Assembly: GCF_000282455.1 (NCBI RefSeq)
Contig: NZ_AKJG01000043.1
Span: 1 to 58,151 of the forward strand
Direction of reading: 5' to 3'
DNA: 58,151 nt
Source of the DNA: Pseudomonas sp. GM74
GTDB taxonomy: Bacteria; Pseudomonadota; Gammaproteobacteria; Pseudomonadales; Pseudomonadaceae
Under the pieces are notes generated by a model. That model was not told the origin of the DNA, made no database searches, and worked only from the letters and a program-made list of their open reading frames with translations. Both the position numbers and the translations under genes were made by a program. This document shows positions 26,547 through 35,817 of the stretch, piece after piece (the stretch's first letter is position 1; every line of letters starts with the position of its first letter).

Positions 26547-27103
26547 TGGAGCGCAACGAACAAGTCGTCGCTGAAGTATTCAGTCTGTACGAGCGTTTTG
26601 GCGACAGCGATTACATCGGCGAGCCGGTGTCGCAGATCGAGCATATGTCCCAGGCCGCCGAACTGGCCATAGCCGAAGGCTTCGACGATGAGGTGGTGCT
26701 GGCGGCGTTCTTTCATGACATCGGACATATCTGCGCCGAAAGCGCGGAGAACATGGGCGGCTATGGTGTGGTCAGCCATGAGCGGCTCGGTGCCGATTAC
26801 CTGCGTCGCGCCGGCTTCAGCGAGCGCATGGCGCGGCTGGTGGAGTACCACGTGCAGGCCAAGCGTTATCTGACGTTGAAGGAACCTGGGTACTACGACC
26901 GTTTGAGCGAAGCCAGTCGCCGGACCCTGGAGTATCAGGGTGGGGTGATGACCGAGGCCGAGGCAGAAGCTTTCGCGCAAGATCCGCTGTGTGCCGTGAG
27001 TTTGCGCATGCGCCAGTGGGATGAGCTGGCGAAAGAGATGCATGTACCGGTGATTGATCTGGCGGTGTTGAAAGACAAAGCGGTGCGGCTGTTGGTGGCG
27101 TGA
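26546..27103 (+). CDS. HD-domain mixed-valence di-iron oxygenase, PhnZ-like
   Basis: 185 residues. All six metal ligands expected from PhnZ are present: His33, His57-Asp58 (AFFHDIGH), His78, His102 and Asp159, along with the substrate-gating pair Tyr23 and Glu26 in DSDYIGEP. PhnZ cleaves the C-P bond of 2-amino-1-hydroxyethylphosphonate to glycine and phosphate; the hydroxylated substrate normally comes from PhnY, which is not in this window. Translationally coupled (TGATG) to the FAD oxidase, so the two probably act in the same path. Confidence 0.88.
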   Translation: MERNEQVVAEVFSLYERFGDSDYIGEPVSQIEHMSQAAELAIAEGFDDEVVLAAFFHDIGHICAESAENMGGYGVVSHERLGADYLRRAGFSERMARLVEYHVQAKRYLTLKEPGYYDRLSEASRRTLEYQGGVMTEAEAEAFAQDPLCAVSLRMRQWDELAKEMHVPVIDLAVLKDKAVRLLVA

Positions 27104-27126
27104 GCCTTTAACTCGAGTCGCTGCCA

Positions 27127-27214
27127 TCGCGGGCAAGCCCGCTCCCACAATGATTTGTGGTGACACAGATCTTGTGTGCACCACAGAACCTGTGGGAGCG
27201 GGCTTGCCCGCGAA
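27127..27214. repeat. Outward-facing REP pair
   Basis: TCGCGGGCAAGCCCGCTCCCA and its complement around a centre GGTGACACAGATCTTGTGTGC. Situated between the convergent PhnZ-like and GTPase genes. Confidence 0.9.
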
Positions 27215-27230
27215 GGCGGCGGATCAGCCC

Positions 27231-28595
27231 CTACAAATCTCTTGCCAACACCTCAACCTGCTCCTGCCGCTCCCCCTGATTCAACTTCGGATGTGGATTG
27301 AGCGACGACCACTGCGGATGCGCCCGCGCCTTGTTCAGGGCTTCAGGCAGTTTGCCTTCGCGCCAGGTTTTATCCTGCGGCGTGGCCACCTGAATACTGT
27401 CCATCGCCGCGTGCCCTCGGGTATTGAGCGCTTGCAGCAACTGCCGCTGGCGCAGTGCCAACAGCCGCAGTACGTTGTCATCCACCGTCAGTTCGCGCTG
27501 ACCCTTGAGCTTGCCGAGCAAGCGGCTGCCATAACTGCGGGCGGTTTGCAGGGCACCGCCGGCAATCGCCCCGGCCAATGCCGCTGCGCCTAGCGTGATG
27601 CCACCGACCAGCAAATCGACCCCGGCCCCGGCCGCCGCGCCGGCAGCGATTCCGCCACCGACGCGCACGCCCAGTTGCTTCAGGGTTTCGGGGTTGAACA
27701 GGTCATCGCCCCAACGACCGTCGAGCAGCGGCAAATCACTGGCGGCGGCGTCCTGCGGGCGGAAGGCGTAGAGCTTGAGCAGGGCCTCGACGCAACGCTG
27801 CTCCCGCTGGCGTACGGCTTTGCGCAGTTCGCTGATCGCCTGTTGTTCCTGCTCGGCTTCACTGGCCACGCTGCGTCGGCAAGCTGCGCAATCGATCAAC
27901 AATTCGGCAATCAATCGCTCTGCGCTTTGTTGGCGAGCCAGGCGCTGGGCTTGCTGATCGGCGATCAGGCGTTCGAGTTGCGGCCGGGCAGATTCCAGCA
28001 GCAGAGCGAGACTCTCATAGAGTCGACGCTCGCCATCCTCCGGCGGCGCGACGCTGTCAAAGCGCACCAAGGCATGCAAGCCCAGCCGCGCCAACGCTTC
28101 ACGCCAGGCCGGTTCGCGATGGTTGGTGCTGCTGACGAAATTCAGCACCGGCAGCAAGGGTTTACCGCAACTGGCCAGCACCTCCAGCTCGTCGCGATAC
28201 TTGGCCAGCACCGGTTCCCGGGCGTCGATCACATAGAGCCCGGCGTCCGACGCCAGCAACTGGCGCAGTACCTTGGCTTCCTGTTCGAAGCGTTGCCGGG
28301 CTTCGCTGCCATCAAGGAAACGCGCCAGTCGTGCCGGGCCATCGAGACGTTCGCCAGGCCGTTCCAGCCGTTCGAGGTAGTCGAGCAGGGCGATTGCGTC
28401 CTCCAGGCCGGGGGTGTCGTAGAGATCGAGCAAGGGCTCGCCGTCCACCGACAACCGTGCGCCTTCGACGTGTCGCGTGGTGCTGGGTCGATGGGACACT
28501 TCACCGAAGCCGACGTCGCGGGTCAGGGTGCGCAACAGCGAGGTTTTGCCGACGTTGGTGTGGCCGACGATGGCGAGTTTCAGGGGGTTAGTCAT
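27231..28595 (-). CDS. GTPase with C-terminal DUF3482
   Basis: 454 residues. GTPase domain at the N terminus: P-loop GHTNVGKTS (11-19), switch-II DTPGLEDA near residue 60; a canonical NKxD is not obvious, LNFVSSTNH being the best candidate. The C-terminal half is DUF3482, with long charged helices (QRLARQQSAERLIAELL) and then a Gly/Ala-rich hydrophobic stretch (GGGIAAGAAAGAGVDLLVGG and on, about 315-350) able to enter a membrane as a glycine zipper. It overlaps the upstream DUF2868 gene by 8 nt, so the pair is translationally linked. Function unknown. Confidence 0.88.
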   Translation of the reverse strand: MTNPLKLAIVGHTNVGKTSLLRTLTRDVGFGEVSHRPSTTRHVEGARLSVDGEPLLDLYDTPGLEDAIALLDYLERLERPGERLDGPARLARFLDGSEARQRFEQEAKVLRQLLASDAGLYVIDAREPVLAKYRDELEVLASCGKPLLPVLNFVSSTNHREPAWREALARLGLHALVRFDSVAPPEDGERRLYESLALLLESARPQLERLIADQQAQRLARQQSAERLIAELLIDCAACRRSVASEAEQEQQAISELRKAVRQREQRCVEALLKLYAFRPQDAAASDLPLLDGRWGDDLFNPETLKQLGVRVGGGIAAGAAAGAGVDLLVGGITLGAAALAGAIAGGALQTARSYGSRLLGKLKGQRELTVDDNVLRLLALRQRQLLQALNTRGHAAMDSIQVATPQDKTWREGKLPEALNKARAHPQWSSLNPHPKLNQGERQEQVEVLARDL

Positions 28596-29958
28596 GACCC
28601 GTCTCCAGCCAGTTCATCGGTGCGCAATCGGCAAAAGGCAGCTCCAGTTGTTGCAGCGCCACGTGCCAGTCGCCCAGGCGTTCGGCGTCCAGCGCTTCAC
28701 CGGGGGGCGCCTGCAACAACCACACGCGGGTGACACTGGCGCTGCGAGCCAGTTCGGCAATCAAGGCCAGGCTGCCGCGATCCGGCGAACGCCGTGGATC
28801 GCACGCAATGGCCAGGCGTGCCGGGGGAAAGCGGCTCAGTTGTTCGAGGAGTTTGTGCCGTGATTCGCGGCTGTCGAGAATGCCCGCGTTGCTGACGTTT
28901 TTCGGCAATTGCGGTGGCCACGGGCGGTCGTCGTCCAGTTCGATGGCGACCAACAGCGCGCCGTCGCTTTGCTGCTCGGTTACACCGTTTTCCACGCGAT
29001 GCAATTGCTCAGGCGCCGCATCACTGATGCCGAGACGTTCACTGGTGGGCATCAAGCGTTCGCGCAGTTGTGCGTAACCGGGCAGGTTCAAATCCAGGCG
29101 TAGCGCCGTTTGCCTCGTCCTCCAGCGCCAGAGGCAAAACAGCGCGAGCAACAGGCGCGGCAAAACGCCGTAGACCAGCAGAACGCCTACCAGCCAGGCG
29201 GCCCAGGCCTGCCGGGCACTTTCGATGTTCAGGGCGGAGTCGCCGCTGGCACGGATCATCTCCTCGGTGGGCACGCTGAAGCCGAGCAGGGCCGGCAGCG
29301 CGCCGAGGGCCTGGGTCACGGCAATAAAAGTGTCGGCGCTGAGGATGGTGGTTTCCCAGACGAAGCCGTAGCGCCGGGTCGCCATCAACGTCAGCAGGAT
29401 CACCAACGCACTGAGCATCGCCAGCAGCCACAGACTGTTGACCAGCACGCCGATCGCCCAGCGATTGAGTTTCTGGCGTTGCAGCAATAACAGCAGGGCC
29501 GGTGCCAGTTGTGCGGCTTTGGCATCCCGGGCGAACTTTTCACTTAGCCACAACCACAAGCGGCCGAGGCTGGCGCCGTGTTCACCGGCAAACACCAGGC
29601 CCAGGGCCCAGCTCAGCAGCAGGATCAGATTGAGCCCGAGCAGGCTGCCCAAGGCCCAGAACACATTCACCGGGTGCAGGCCGTCGCCCATTGCCGCAAA
29701 GGCCAGGCCGGCGCCGCTGATCACCGCCAGCACCGCCATGACGATCAGCGCCAGTCGCGCGCCTTGCAGCCAGTGTTTGAGAGCATCGGCCAGGCCATCG
29801 CGCTCGGCCAGCCACAGGGCACGGCGTTGAATGCGCAACGGCAAATCGCCCCCGGCGCTACGGGCCAGTCGGTTGGCTTCCAGATCGTCCAGGGGGCCAG
29901 CGTGTTCTTCGCGCAGGCGGATGGTTTCTGTCAGCCAGAGGGTATTGAGTTCAGTCAC
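28588..29958 (-). CDS. DUF2868 multi-span membrane protein
   Basis: 456 residues. The first 70 are soluble and helical (TETIRLREEHAGPLDDLEAN), then about five membrane segments between residues 68 and 280 (LALIVMAVLAVISGAGLAF; FWALGSLLGLNLILLLSWAL; VLVNSLWLLAMLSALVILL; AAWLVGVLLVYGVLPRLLL), and a soluble C-terminal domain ending ELPFADCAPMNWLETGHD. The gene is always seen next to the DUF3482 GTPase as far as I recall. It may be the membrane receptor or effector of that GTPase. No catalytic motif recognised. Confidence 0.85.
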   Translation of the reverse strand: MTELNTLWLTETIRLREEHAGPLDDLEANRLARSAGGDLPLRIQRRALWLAERDGLADALKHWLQGARLALIVMAVLAVISGAGLAFAAMGDGLHPVNVFWALGSLLGLNLILLLSWALGLVFAGEHGASLGRLWLWLSEKFARDAKAAQLAPALLLLLQRQKLNRWAIGVLVNSLWLLAMLSALVILLTLMATRRYGFVWETTILSADTFIAVTQALGALPALLGFSVPTEEMIRASGDSALNIESARQAWAAWLVGVLLVYGVLPRLLLALFCLWRWRTRQTALRLDLNLPGYAQLRERLMPTSERLGISDAAPEQLHRVENGVTEQQSDGALLVAIELDDDRPWPPQLPKNVSNAGILDSRESRHKLLEQLSRFPPARLAIACDPRRSPDRGSLALIAELARSASVTRVWLLQAPPGEALDAERLGDWHVALQQLELPFADCAPMNWLETGHD

Positions 29959-30043
29959 GCGGCATCCCGTCGCTTAATTGAGCTGTGAGCATAACCGCTG
30001 TGGCGCTTATCGGCGAAAGCGAGGCTCTGGTATCCTCGCCGAC

Positions 30044-30556
30044 ATGACTAAATCACTCCCCCTCAGCCTGATCGCAGCCCTCGGTGAAAACCGTGTGATC
30101 GGCGTCGACAACAGCATGCCCTGGCACCTGCCGGGGGACTTCAAATACTTCAAGGCCACTACCCTCGGCAAGCCGATCATCATGGGTCGCAAGACCTGGG
30201 ATTCCCTCGGTCGCCCGCTTCCAGGTCGTTTGAACATCGTGGTCAGCCGCCAGGCGGATCTGCTGCTCGAGGGCGCGGAGGTTTATCCGTCGCTGGAAGC
30301 CGCCGTCGTTCGCGCCGAAGCATGGGCGAAGGAGCAGGGCGTCGATGAGCTGATGCTGATTGGCGGCGCGCAGTTGTATGCGCAAGGGCTGGCCCAAGCC
30401 GATCGGTTGTACCTGACCCGCGTGGCGCTGAGCCCGGAAGGGGATGCGTGGTTTCCGGAGTTTGATTTGAATGAGTGGAAACTGGTTTCCAACGTTGAAA
30501 ACCCGGCATTAGACGGTAAGCCGGCGTACAACTTCGAAGTCTGGGAAAAAGCCTGA
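30044..30556 (+). CDS. folA: Dihydrofolate reductase
   Basis: 170-residue cytosolic enzyme reducing dihydrofolate with NADPH; target of trimethoprim. Start set at MTKSLPLSLIAALGENRVIG, since upstream in-frame residues are unlike the family. Visible: IGVDNSMPWHLPGDFKYFKATT with the catalytic acidic residue, GRKTWDSLGRPLPGRLNIVV for NADPH, and LMLIGGAQLYAQGL. Ribosome-binding site is weak. It closes the folate cycle with thyA, 13 kb upstream. Confidence 0.97.
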   Translation: MTKSLPLSLIAALGENRVIGVDNSMPWHLPGDFKYFKATTLGKPIIMGRKTWDSLGRPLPGRLNIVVSRQADLLLEGAEVYPSLEAAVVRAEAWAKEQGVDELMLIGGAQLYAQGLAQADRLYLTRVALSPEGDAWFPEFDLNEWKLVSNVENPALDGKPAYNFEVWEKA

Positions 30557-30561
30557 AAGCA

Positions 30562-30651
30562 TCGCTGGCAAGCCAGCTCCCACAGTGTCCAAGGTGAATC
30601 ACCTATTGCGTGAGCACCATAGATCCCTGTGGGAGCTGGCTTGCCAGCGAT
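30562..30651. repeat. Outward-facing REP pair
   Basis: ATCGCTGGCAAGCCAGCTCCC and complement, both with the GCTGGC/GCCAGC stem, around GGTGAATCACCTATTGCGTG. Between convergent folA and the symporter gene. Confidence 0.9.
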
Positions 30652-30677
30652 GAGGGCGGGTCAGGCAACGTAGAATT

Positions 30678-32069
30678 TTAAGCCTGCGCCAACGCCGAAT
30701 GCTCATCCGCATCCAATAGCGCCTTGTCAGTCTGCTGCATCACCTGACTGGTAATCGCCCCCGCCGTCATCGAACCACTGACGTTCAACGCCGTACGCCC
30801 CATATCAATCAGCGGCTCGACCGAAATCAGCAACGCCACCAGCGAAACCGGCAAGCCCATCGCCGGCAGCACGATCAACGCGGCAAACGTCGCGCCGCCA
30901 CCCACGCCGGCCACCCCGGCCGAACTCAGTGTGACAATCGCCACCAGCGTCGCGATCCACAGCGGGTCCAGCGGATTGATACCCACGGTCGGCGCAACCA
31001 TCACCGCCAACATCGCCGGGTACAGACCGGCACAACCGTTCTGGCCAATGGTCGCGCCGAACGAGGCGGCGAAACTGGCGATGGACTGCGGAATGCCCAG
31101 ACGGCTGGTTTGCGCTTCGATGCTCAAAGGAATCGTCGCAGCGCTGGAGCGGCTGGTGAAGGCAAACGTCAGCACCGGCCAGACCTTGCGGAAGAACCGC
31201 AGCGGATTGATCCCGGCAACCGACACCAGCACGCCATGCACCACGAACATCAGGCCCAGGCCGATGTAGGACACCACCACGAAACTGCCGAGCTTGATGA
31301 TGTCTTGCAGGTTGGAACCGGCGACCACTTTGGTCATCAACGCCAACACGCCGTACGGGGTCAGCTTCATCACCAGGCGCACCAGGCGCATCACCCAGGC
31401 TTGCAGGGTGTCGATGGCGTTGATCACTTTCTGACCTTTCTCGGCATCGTCCTTGAGCAATTGCAGGGCCGCAACACCCAGGAACGCCGCGAAAATCACC
31501 ACGCTGATGATCGACGTCGGCTTGGCCCGCGCCAGATCGGCGAAGGGGTTTTGCGGAATGAACGACAGCAACAGCTGCGGCACATTCAGGTCGGCGACCT
31601 TGCCTGCATAGTCGGTCTGAATGGTTTGCAGGCGCGCCATTTCCTGGGTGCCGGCCACCAGGCCTTCGGCGGTCAGGCCGAACAGGTTGGTCAGGCCGAT
31701 GCCGATCAGCGCGGCGATGGCCGTGGTGAACAGCAGCGTGCCAATGGTCAGGAAGCTGATCTTGCCCAGTGACGAGGCGTTGTGCAGACGGGCCACGGCG
31801 CTGAGGATCGAGGCGAACACCAGCGGGATCACGATCATTTGCAGCAACTGCACATAACCGTTGCCCACCAGATCGAACCAGCTGATCGAGGCTTTCAGTA
31901 CCGGGTTGCCGGCGCCGTAGACCGTGTGCAACGCCACACCGAACACCACGCCCAGCACCAGCGCGAGCAGGACTTTTTTCGCCAGGCTCCATGTCGTGTG
32001 GCGGGTTTGCGCCAGGCCGAAGAGCAAAGCGAGGAACACCAGCAGATTGAGGATCAGCGGCAGATTCAT
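30678..32069 (-). CDS. Dicarboxylate/amino acid:cation symporter (cystine-type TcyP/YdjN-like)
   Basis: 463 residues from [18 protein letters not shown], with GGAG 5 nt upstream. Eight to nine membrane segments plus two re-entrant loops of the DAACS fold; signature regions include [24 protein letters not shown], the Ser-rich hairpin [34 protein letters not shown] and the C-terminal [26 protein letters not shown]. The length and SRSSAATIP motif favour the L-cystine subgroup over glutamate/C4-dicarboxylate carriers. Divergent from the PchP-like phosphatase. Confidence 0.85.
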   Translation of the reverse strand: MNLPLILNLLVFLALLFGLAQTRHTTWSLAKKVLLALVLGVVFGVALHTVYGAGNPVLKASISWFDLVGNGYVQLLQMIVIPLVFASILSAVARLHNASSLGKISFLTIGTLLFTTAIAALIGIGLTNLFGLTAEGLVAGTQEMARLQTIQTDYAGKVADLNVPQLLLSFIPQNPFADLARAKPTSIISVVIFAAFLGVAALQLLKDDAEKGQKVINAIDTLQAWVMRLVRLVMKLTPYGVLALMTKVVAGSNLQDIIKLGSFVVVSYIGLGLMFVVHGVLVSVAGINPLRFFRKVWPVLTFAFTSRSSAATIPLSIEAQTSRLGIPQSIASFAASFGATIGQNGCAGLYPAMLAVMVAPTVGINPLDPLWIATLVAIVTLSSAGVAGVGGGATFAALIVLPAMGLPVSLVALLISVEPLIDMGRTALNVSGSMTAGAITSQVMQQTDKALLDADEHSALAQA

Positions 32070-32311
32070 GAAAACTCCGATAAGACTTGTGCCGGTTGCA
32101 CCCTCGGGCAACCGCGAACCGGAAAGCCTAACAGCTTGAAAACTAATGAATTAATATCAAAAACGTATGATATCCGTCGTTTTTGGAATAAGCGGATGTC
32201 GCTGTCAGAAATGCAACTGGCGCGAAAGGGACGCGGGCGGTCGCTGACAGACGAGGACTGTCACACTTATTTGTTAGCGTCGATCTCTTTCACATTCAGG
32301 GAGAAATGCCA

Positions 32312-33367
32312 ATGAAGTTCGCACCGAAATTACTGGCTGCTGCACTTTGCCTCGGCCTTGCCGGCCAGGTTCTCGCAACGGATCTGAAACACTGGCCTGC
32401 CGATCAGGCCAAGGCGCTGGACGCGATGATCGCCGCCAACGCCAACAAGGGTAACTACGCGGTGTTCGACATGGACAACACCAGTTACCGCTACGATCTC
32501 GAAGAGTCGTTGCTGCCGTTCATGGAGAACAAGGGCCTGATCACCCGCGACAAGCTCGATCCCTCCCTGAAACTGATGCCGTTCAAGGACACCGCCGACC
32601 ACAAGGAAAGCCTGTTCAGCTACTACTACCGCCTCTGCGAACTCGACGACATGGTTTGCTATCCATGGGTCGCCCAGGTCTTCTCCGGCTTTACCCTCAA
32701 GGAACTCAAGGGCTACGTCGACGAGATGATGGCGTCCGGCAAACCGGTGCCGGCCACTTACTACGAAGGCGACGTGGTCAAGAAACTCGACGTCAACCCG
32801 CCGAAGATCTTCACCGGCCAGCAAGAGCTGTACAACAAGCTGATGGAGAACGGCATCGAGGTCTACGTGATGACCGCCGCCTCCGAAGAACTGGTGCGCA
32901 TGGTCGCGGCCGATCCGAAGTACGGCTACAACGTCAAACCGCAGAACGTGATCGGCGTGTCGCTGCTGCTCAAGGACCCGAAGACGGGCGAACTGACCAC
33001 CGCACGCAAGCAGGTCACGGCTGGCAAATATGACGAGAAGGCCAACCTCGGCCTGGAACTGACCCCGTACCTGTGGACCCCGGCAACCTGGATGGCCGGC
33101 AAGCAGGCGGCGATCCTGACCTACATCGATCAGTGGAAAAAACCGGTGCTGGTTGGCGGCGATACCCCGAGCAGCGACGGCTACATGCTGTTCCACAGCG
33201 TTGACGTGGCCAAGGGCGGCATCCACCTGTGGGTCAACCGCAAGGACAAGTACATGACTCAGATCCAAGGCATGATGGCCAAGAACGCCGCGGCCCAGGC
33301 CAAGGAAGGTTTGACGGTGACTGCCGACAAGAACTGGGTGATCGTCAAGCCTGAAGAGATTCAATAA
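32312..33367 (+). CDS. Secreted HAD phosphatase, phosphorylcholine phosphatase-like
   Basis: 351 residues. The ATG at 32312 is preferred over that at 32306 because AGGGAG is then 8 nt away. Signal peptide MKFAPKLLAAALCLGLAGQVLA, then ADQAKALDAMIAANANKG and HAD motif I FDMDNTSYRYDLEESLLPFM near residue 48; motif II VYVMTAASEELVRMVA, motif III/IV region KQVTAGKYDEKAN and VLVGGDTPSSDGYML. This pattern is that of P. aeruginosa PchP, which releases choline from phosphorylcholine in the periplasm. Substrate inferred by similarity. Confidence 0.85.
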   Translation: MKFAPKLLAAALCLGLAGQVLATDLKHWPADQAKALDAMIAANANKGNYAVFDMDNTSYRYDLEESLLPFMENKGLITRDKLDPSLKLMPFKDTADHKESLFSYYYRLCELDDMVCYPWVAQVFSGFTLKELKGYVDEMMASGKPVPATYYEGDVVKKLDVNPPKIFTGQQELYNKLMENGIEVYVMTAASEELVRMVAADPKYGYNVKPQNVIGVSLLLKDPKTGELTTARKQVTAGKYDEKANLGLELTPYLWTPATWMAGKQAAILTYIDQWKKPVLVGGDTPSSDGYMLFHSVDVAKGGIHLWVNRKDKYMTQIQGMMAKNAAAQAKEGLTVTADKNWVIVKPEEIQ

Positions 33368-33384
33368 AGGCTGCATAAACCCCA

Positions 33385-33474
33385 TGTGGGAGCGGGCTTG
33401 CTCGCGAAAGCGGTCTGTCGGTAGACATGGTTGTTGACTGGCACGACGCCTTCGCGAGCAAACCCGCTCCCACA
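33385..33474. repeat. REPIN (inward-facing REP pair)
   Basis: TGTGGGAGCGGGCTTGCTCGC left and complementary right arm with one stem mismatch (GCAAACCCGC), 18 nt after the phosphatase stop. Together with the MITE this fills the 390-bp space before ilvD. Confidence 0.88.
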
Positions 33475-33520
33475 GTTGATCTCCCCTGTTTGGGAGATTT
33501 GTATCAGGCAAAAAATGCCC

Positions 33521-33747
33521 CGCACTTGGCGTAATGCCGATCAGTTAGGCGAACCCAGACGCTACGCTTCCTTGTAGCAGCTGCCGAAGGCTGCGTCCGG
33601 CTGCGCAGCAGTCGTAGATCCGGCTCGCACGATCTCTCTGACGTACCGCGAACTCCGATTTTACGACTGCTGCGCAGCCGGACGCAGGCTACGCCAGCTG
33701 CTACAGATTGCGTTGTGGCTTAACTGATCGGCATTACGCACTTGGCG
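33521..33747. mobile_element. MITE with IS4-like ends and 11-bp target duplication
   Basis: The element spans 33532-33736 (205 bp). Its ends are perfect 16-bp inverted repeats, TAATGCCGATCAGTTA at 33532-33547 and the complement at 33721-33736. Both sides are flanked by the identical direct repeat CGCACTTGGCG (33521-33531 and 33737-33747), an 11-bp target-site duplication. From memory, E. coli IS4 also begins TAATGCCGATCAGTTAAGG and makes 11-13 bp duplications. There is no coding capacity; the inside is a long hairpin. A miniature non-autonomous element that must move with a transposase encoded elsewhere. Confidence 0.85.
33573..33705. repeat. Long internal hairpin of the MITE
   Basis: Left TGTAGCAGCTGCCGAAGGC and right complement CCAGCTGCTACA, with GGCTGCGTCCGGCTGCGCAG matched by the opposing CTGCGCAGCCGGACGCAGG. 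The ends are the same family as the inverted repeat at 9932-10034, so the MITE carries, or was built around, that palindrome. Confidence 0.8.
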
Positions 33748-33757
33748 GGCCACAGAC

Positions 33758-35599
33758 TTACAGCCCGTCAAGCATCGCCTTGTTACGCACAGCACCCTTG
33801 TCGGCACTGGTCGCCAGCAGGGCGTAGGCTTTCAGTGCGGTGGTCACTTTACGTGGACGCACTTCCACCGGCTTCCAGCCTTTCTTGTCCTGCTCGACCC
33901 GGCGTGCCGCCAGTTCTTCGTCGCTGACCAACAGGTTGATCGAGCGGTTCGGAATGTCGATCAGCACTTTGTCGCCGTCCTGCACCAGACCAATCGCGCC
34001 ACCGGCAGCGGCTTCAGGCGAAGCGTGGCCGATGGACAGGCCCGAGGTGCCGCCGGAGAAACGGCCGTCGGTGAGCAGGGCACAGGCTTTGCCCAGGCCT
34101 TTGGATTTCAGGTACGAAGTCGGGTAGAGCATTTCCTGCATGCCCGGGCCGCCTTTCGGGCCTTCGTAGCGAATGATGACGATGTCGCCTTCCTTCACTT
34201 CGTCGGCGAGGATGCCGCGTACGGCGCTGTCCTGGCTTTCGAAGATCTTGGCGTTGCCTTCGAAGACGTGGATCGACTCGTCGACGCCGGCGGTTTTCAC
34301 CACGCAACCGTCCAGGGCGATGTTGCCGTAGAGGACGGCCAGGCCGCCTTCTTGCGAATAGGCGTGCTCGACACTGCGGATGCAGCCGTTTTCACGGTCG
34401 TCGTCCAGGGTTTCCCAACGGGTCGACTGGCTGAACGCGGTTTGCGTCGGGATGCCCGCAGGACCGGCCTTGAAGAAGTGATGCACGGCTTCGTCGTTGG
34501 TCTGGGTGATGTCCCACTTGGCGATGGCTTCTTCCATGCTGCGGCTGTGCACGGTCGGCAGCTGGGTGTGCAGCAGGCCGCCACGGGCCAGCGAACCGAG
34601 GATGCTGAAGATGCCGCCAGCGCGGTGCACGTCTTCCATGTGGTATTTCTGGATGTTCGGCGCGACCTTGCACAGTTGCGGCACGTGGCGGGACAGACGG
34701 TCGATGTCGCGCAGGTCGAAATCGATCTCGGCTTCCTGGGCAGCGGCCAGCAAGTGCAGGATGGTGTTGGTGGAACCGCCCATGGCGATGTCCAGGGTCA
34801 TGGCGTTTTCGAAGGCCTGGAAGTTGGCGATGTTGCGCGGCAACACCGACTCGTCGTTCTCGCCGTAGTAACGCTTGCACAGCTCGACGATGGTGCGGCC
34901 GGCCTGCAGGAACAACTGCTCGCGGTCGCTGTGGGTGGCCAGGGTCGAACCGTTGCCCGGCAAGGCCAGGCCCAGCGCTTCAACCAGGCAGTTCATCGAG
35001 TTGGCGGTGAACATGCCGGAGCACGAACCGCAGGTCGGGCAAGCGCTGCGCTCGTACTCGGCGACTTTCTCGTCAGAAGCGCTGGAATCGGCGGCGATCA
35101 CCATGGCGTCTACCAGGTCGAGGCCGTGGGAGGCGAGTTTGGTCTTGCCGGCTTCCATCGGGCCGCCGGAGACGAAGATCACCGGGATGTTCAGGCGCAG
35201 GGACGCCATCAGCATGCCCGGGGTGATCTTGTCGCAGTTGGAAATGCACACGATCGCGTCGGCGCAGTGGGCGTTGACCATGTACTCGACGGAGTCGGCG
35301 ATGATCTCGCGGCTCGGCAGCGAATACAGCATGCCGTCGTGGCCCATGGCGATGCCGTCATCGACCGCGATGGTGTTGAATTCTTTTGCCACGCCACCAG
35401 CGCGTTCGATTTCGCGGGCGACCAATTGGCCCAGGTCTTTGAGGTGCACGTGGCCCGGTACGAACTGGGTGAACGAGTTGGCAATGGCGATGATCGGCTT
35501 CTTGAAATCGTCATCTTTCATCCCCGTGGCGCGCCACAGTGCGCGGGCACCGGCCATGTTGCGGCCGTGGGTGGATGTTTTCGAGCGGTAATCAGGCAT
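33758..35599 (-). CDS. ilvD: Dihydroxy-acid dehydratase
   Basis: 613-residue Fe-S enzyme for the third step of isoleucine and valine synthesis. Fe-S cysteines lie in [20 protein letters not shown] [16 protein letters not shown] and [20 protein letters not shown]; substrate motifs [19 protein letters not shown] and [26 protein letters not shown] precedes the ATG. Length is standard. The gene's left neighbour is the MITE and its upstream side borders the AT-rich island, whose MFS gene ends 218 bp before this start. That 218-bp space must hold the ilvD promoter; I see no leader-peptide attenuator in it. Confidence 0.97.
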   Translation of the reverse strand: MPDYRSKTSTHGRNMAGARALWRATGMKDDDFKKPIIAIANSFTQFVPGHVHLKDLGQLVAREIERAGGVAKEFNTIAVDDGIAMGHDGMLYSLPSREIIADSVEYMVNAHCADAIVCISNCDKITPGMLMASLRLNIPVIFVSGGPMEAGKTKLASHGLDLVDAMVIAADSSASDEKVAEYERSACPTCGSCSGMFTANSMNCLVEALGLALPGNGSTLATHSDREQLFLQAGRTIVELCKRYYGENDESVLPRNIANFQAFENAMTLDIAMGGSTNTILHLLAAAQEAEIDFDLRDIDRLSRHVPQLCKVAPNIQKYHMEDVHRAGGIFSILGSLARGGLLHTQLPTVHSRSMEEAIAKWDITQTNDEAVHHFFKAGPAGIPTQTAFSQSTRWETLDDDRENGCIRSVEHAYSQEGGLAVLYGNIALDGCVVKTAGVDESIHVFEGNAKIFESQDSAVRGILADEVKEGDIVIIRYEGPKGGPGMQEMLYPTSYLKSKGLGKACALLTDGRFSGGTSGLSIGHASPEAAAGGAIGLVQDGDKVLIDIPNRSINLLVSDEELAARRVEQDKKGWKPVEVRPRKVTTALKAYALLATSADKGAVRNKAMLDGL

Positions 35600-35817
35600 G
35601 AAGCACTCCGGGCGGCTAATCAGGTATCAAAAGGGAAGTGAGCTTCTATTGACGTCTGGAACACTCAGAAATGGCCGCGTGTCCGGAAGTTGCCGATAAC
35701 TTTGCGGGATCGCCGCGCGCTTCAGCTTGAGCTCATAAACCCGCCGGGGATGACTGGCGATGAATGTTCGCGATTCTACACGGCTGGCGGCTGGAGGGAA
35801 TGCCGTAGGGCGCCTGA

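Noticed and set aside
20275..27103. Iron(III) importer as the identity of the ABC system
   Set aside because: The ATPase and fused permease resemble FbpBC, but the LysR, FAD oxidase and PhnZ-like neighbours and binding-protein type fit aminoethylphosphonate transport better.
33385..33747. CRISPR array
   Set aside because: Repeats are palindromic pairs with unrelated spacing, not regular direct repeats with spacers; no cas genes in the window.
35600..35817. Leader peptide or T-box attenuator upstream of ilvD
   Set aside because: No run of Ile/Val/Leu codons, and no terminator/antiterminator pair visible; only ordinary intergenic sequence.
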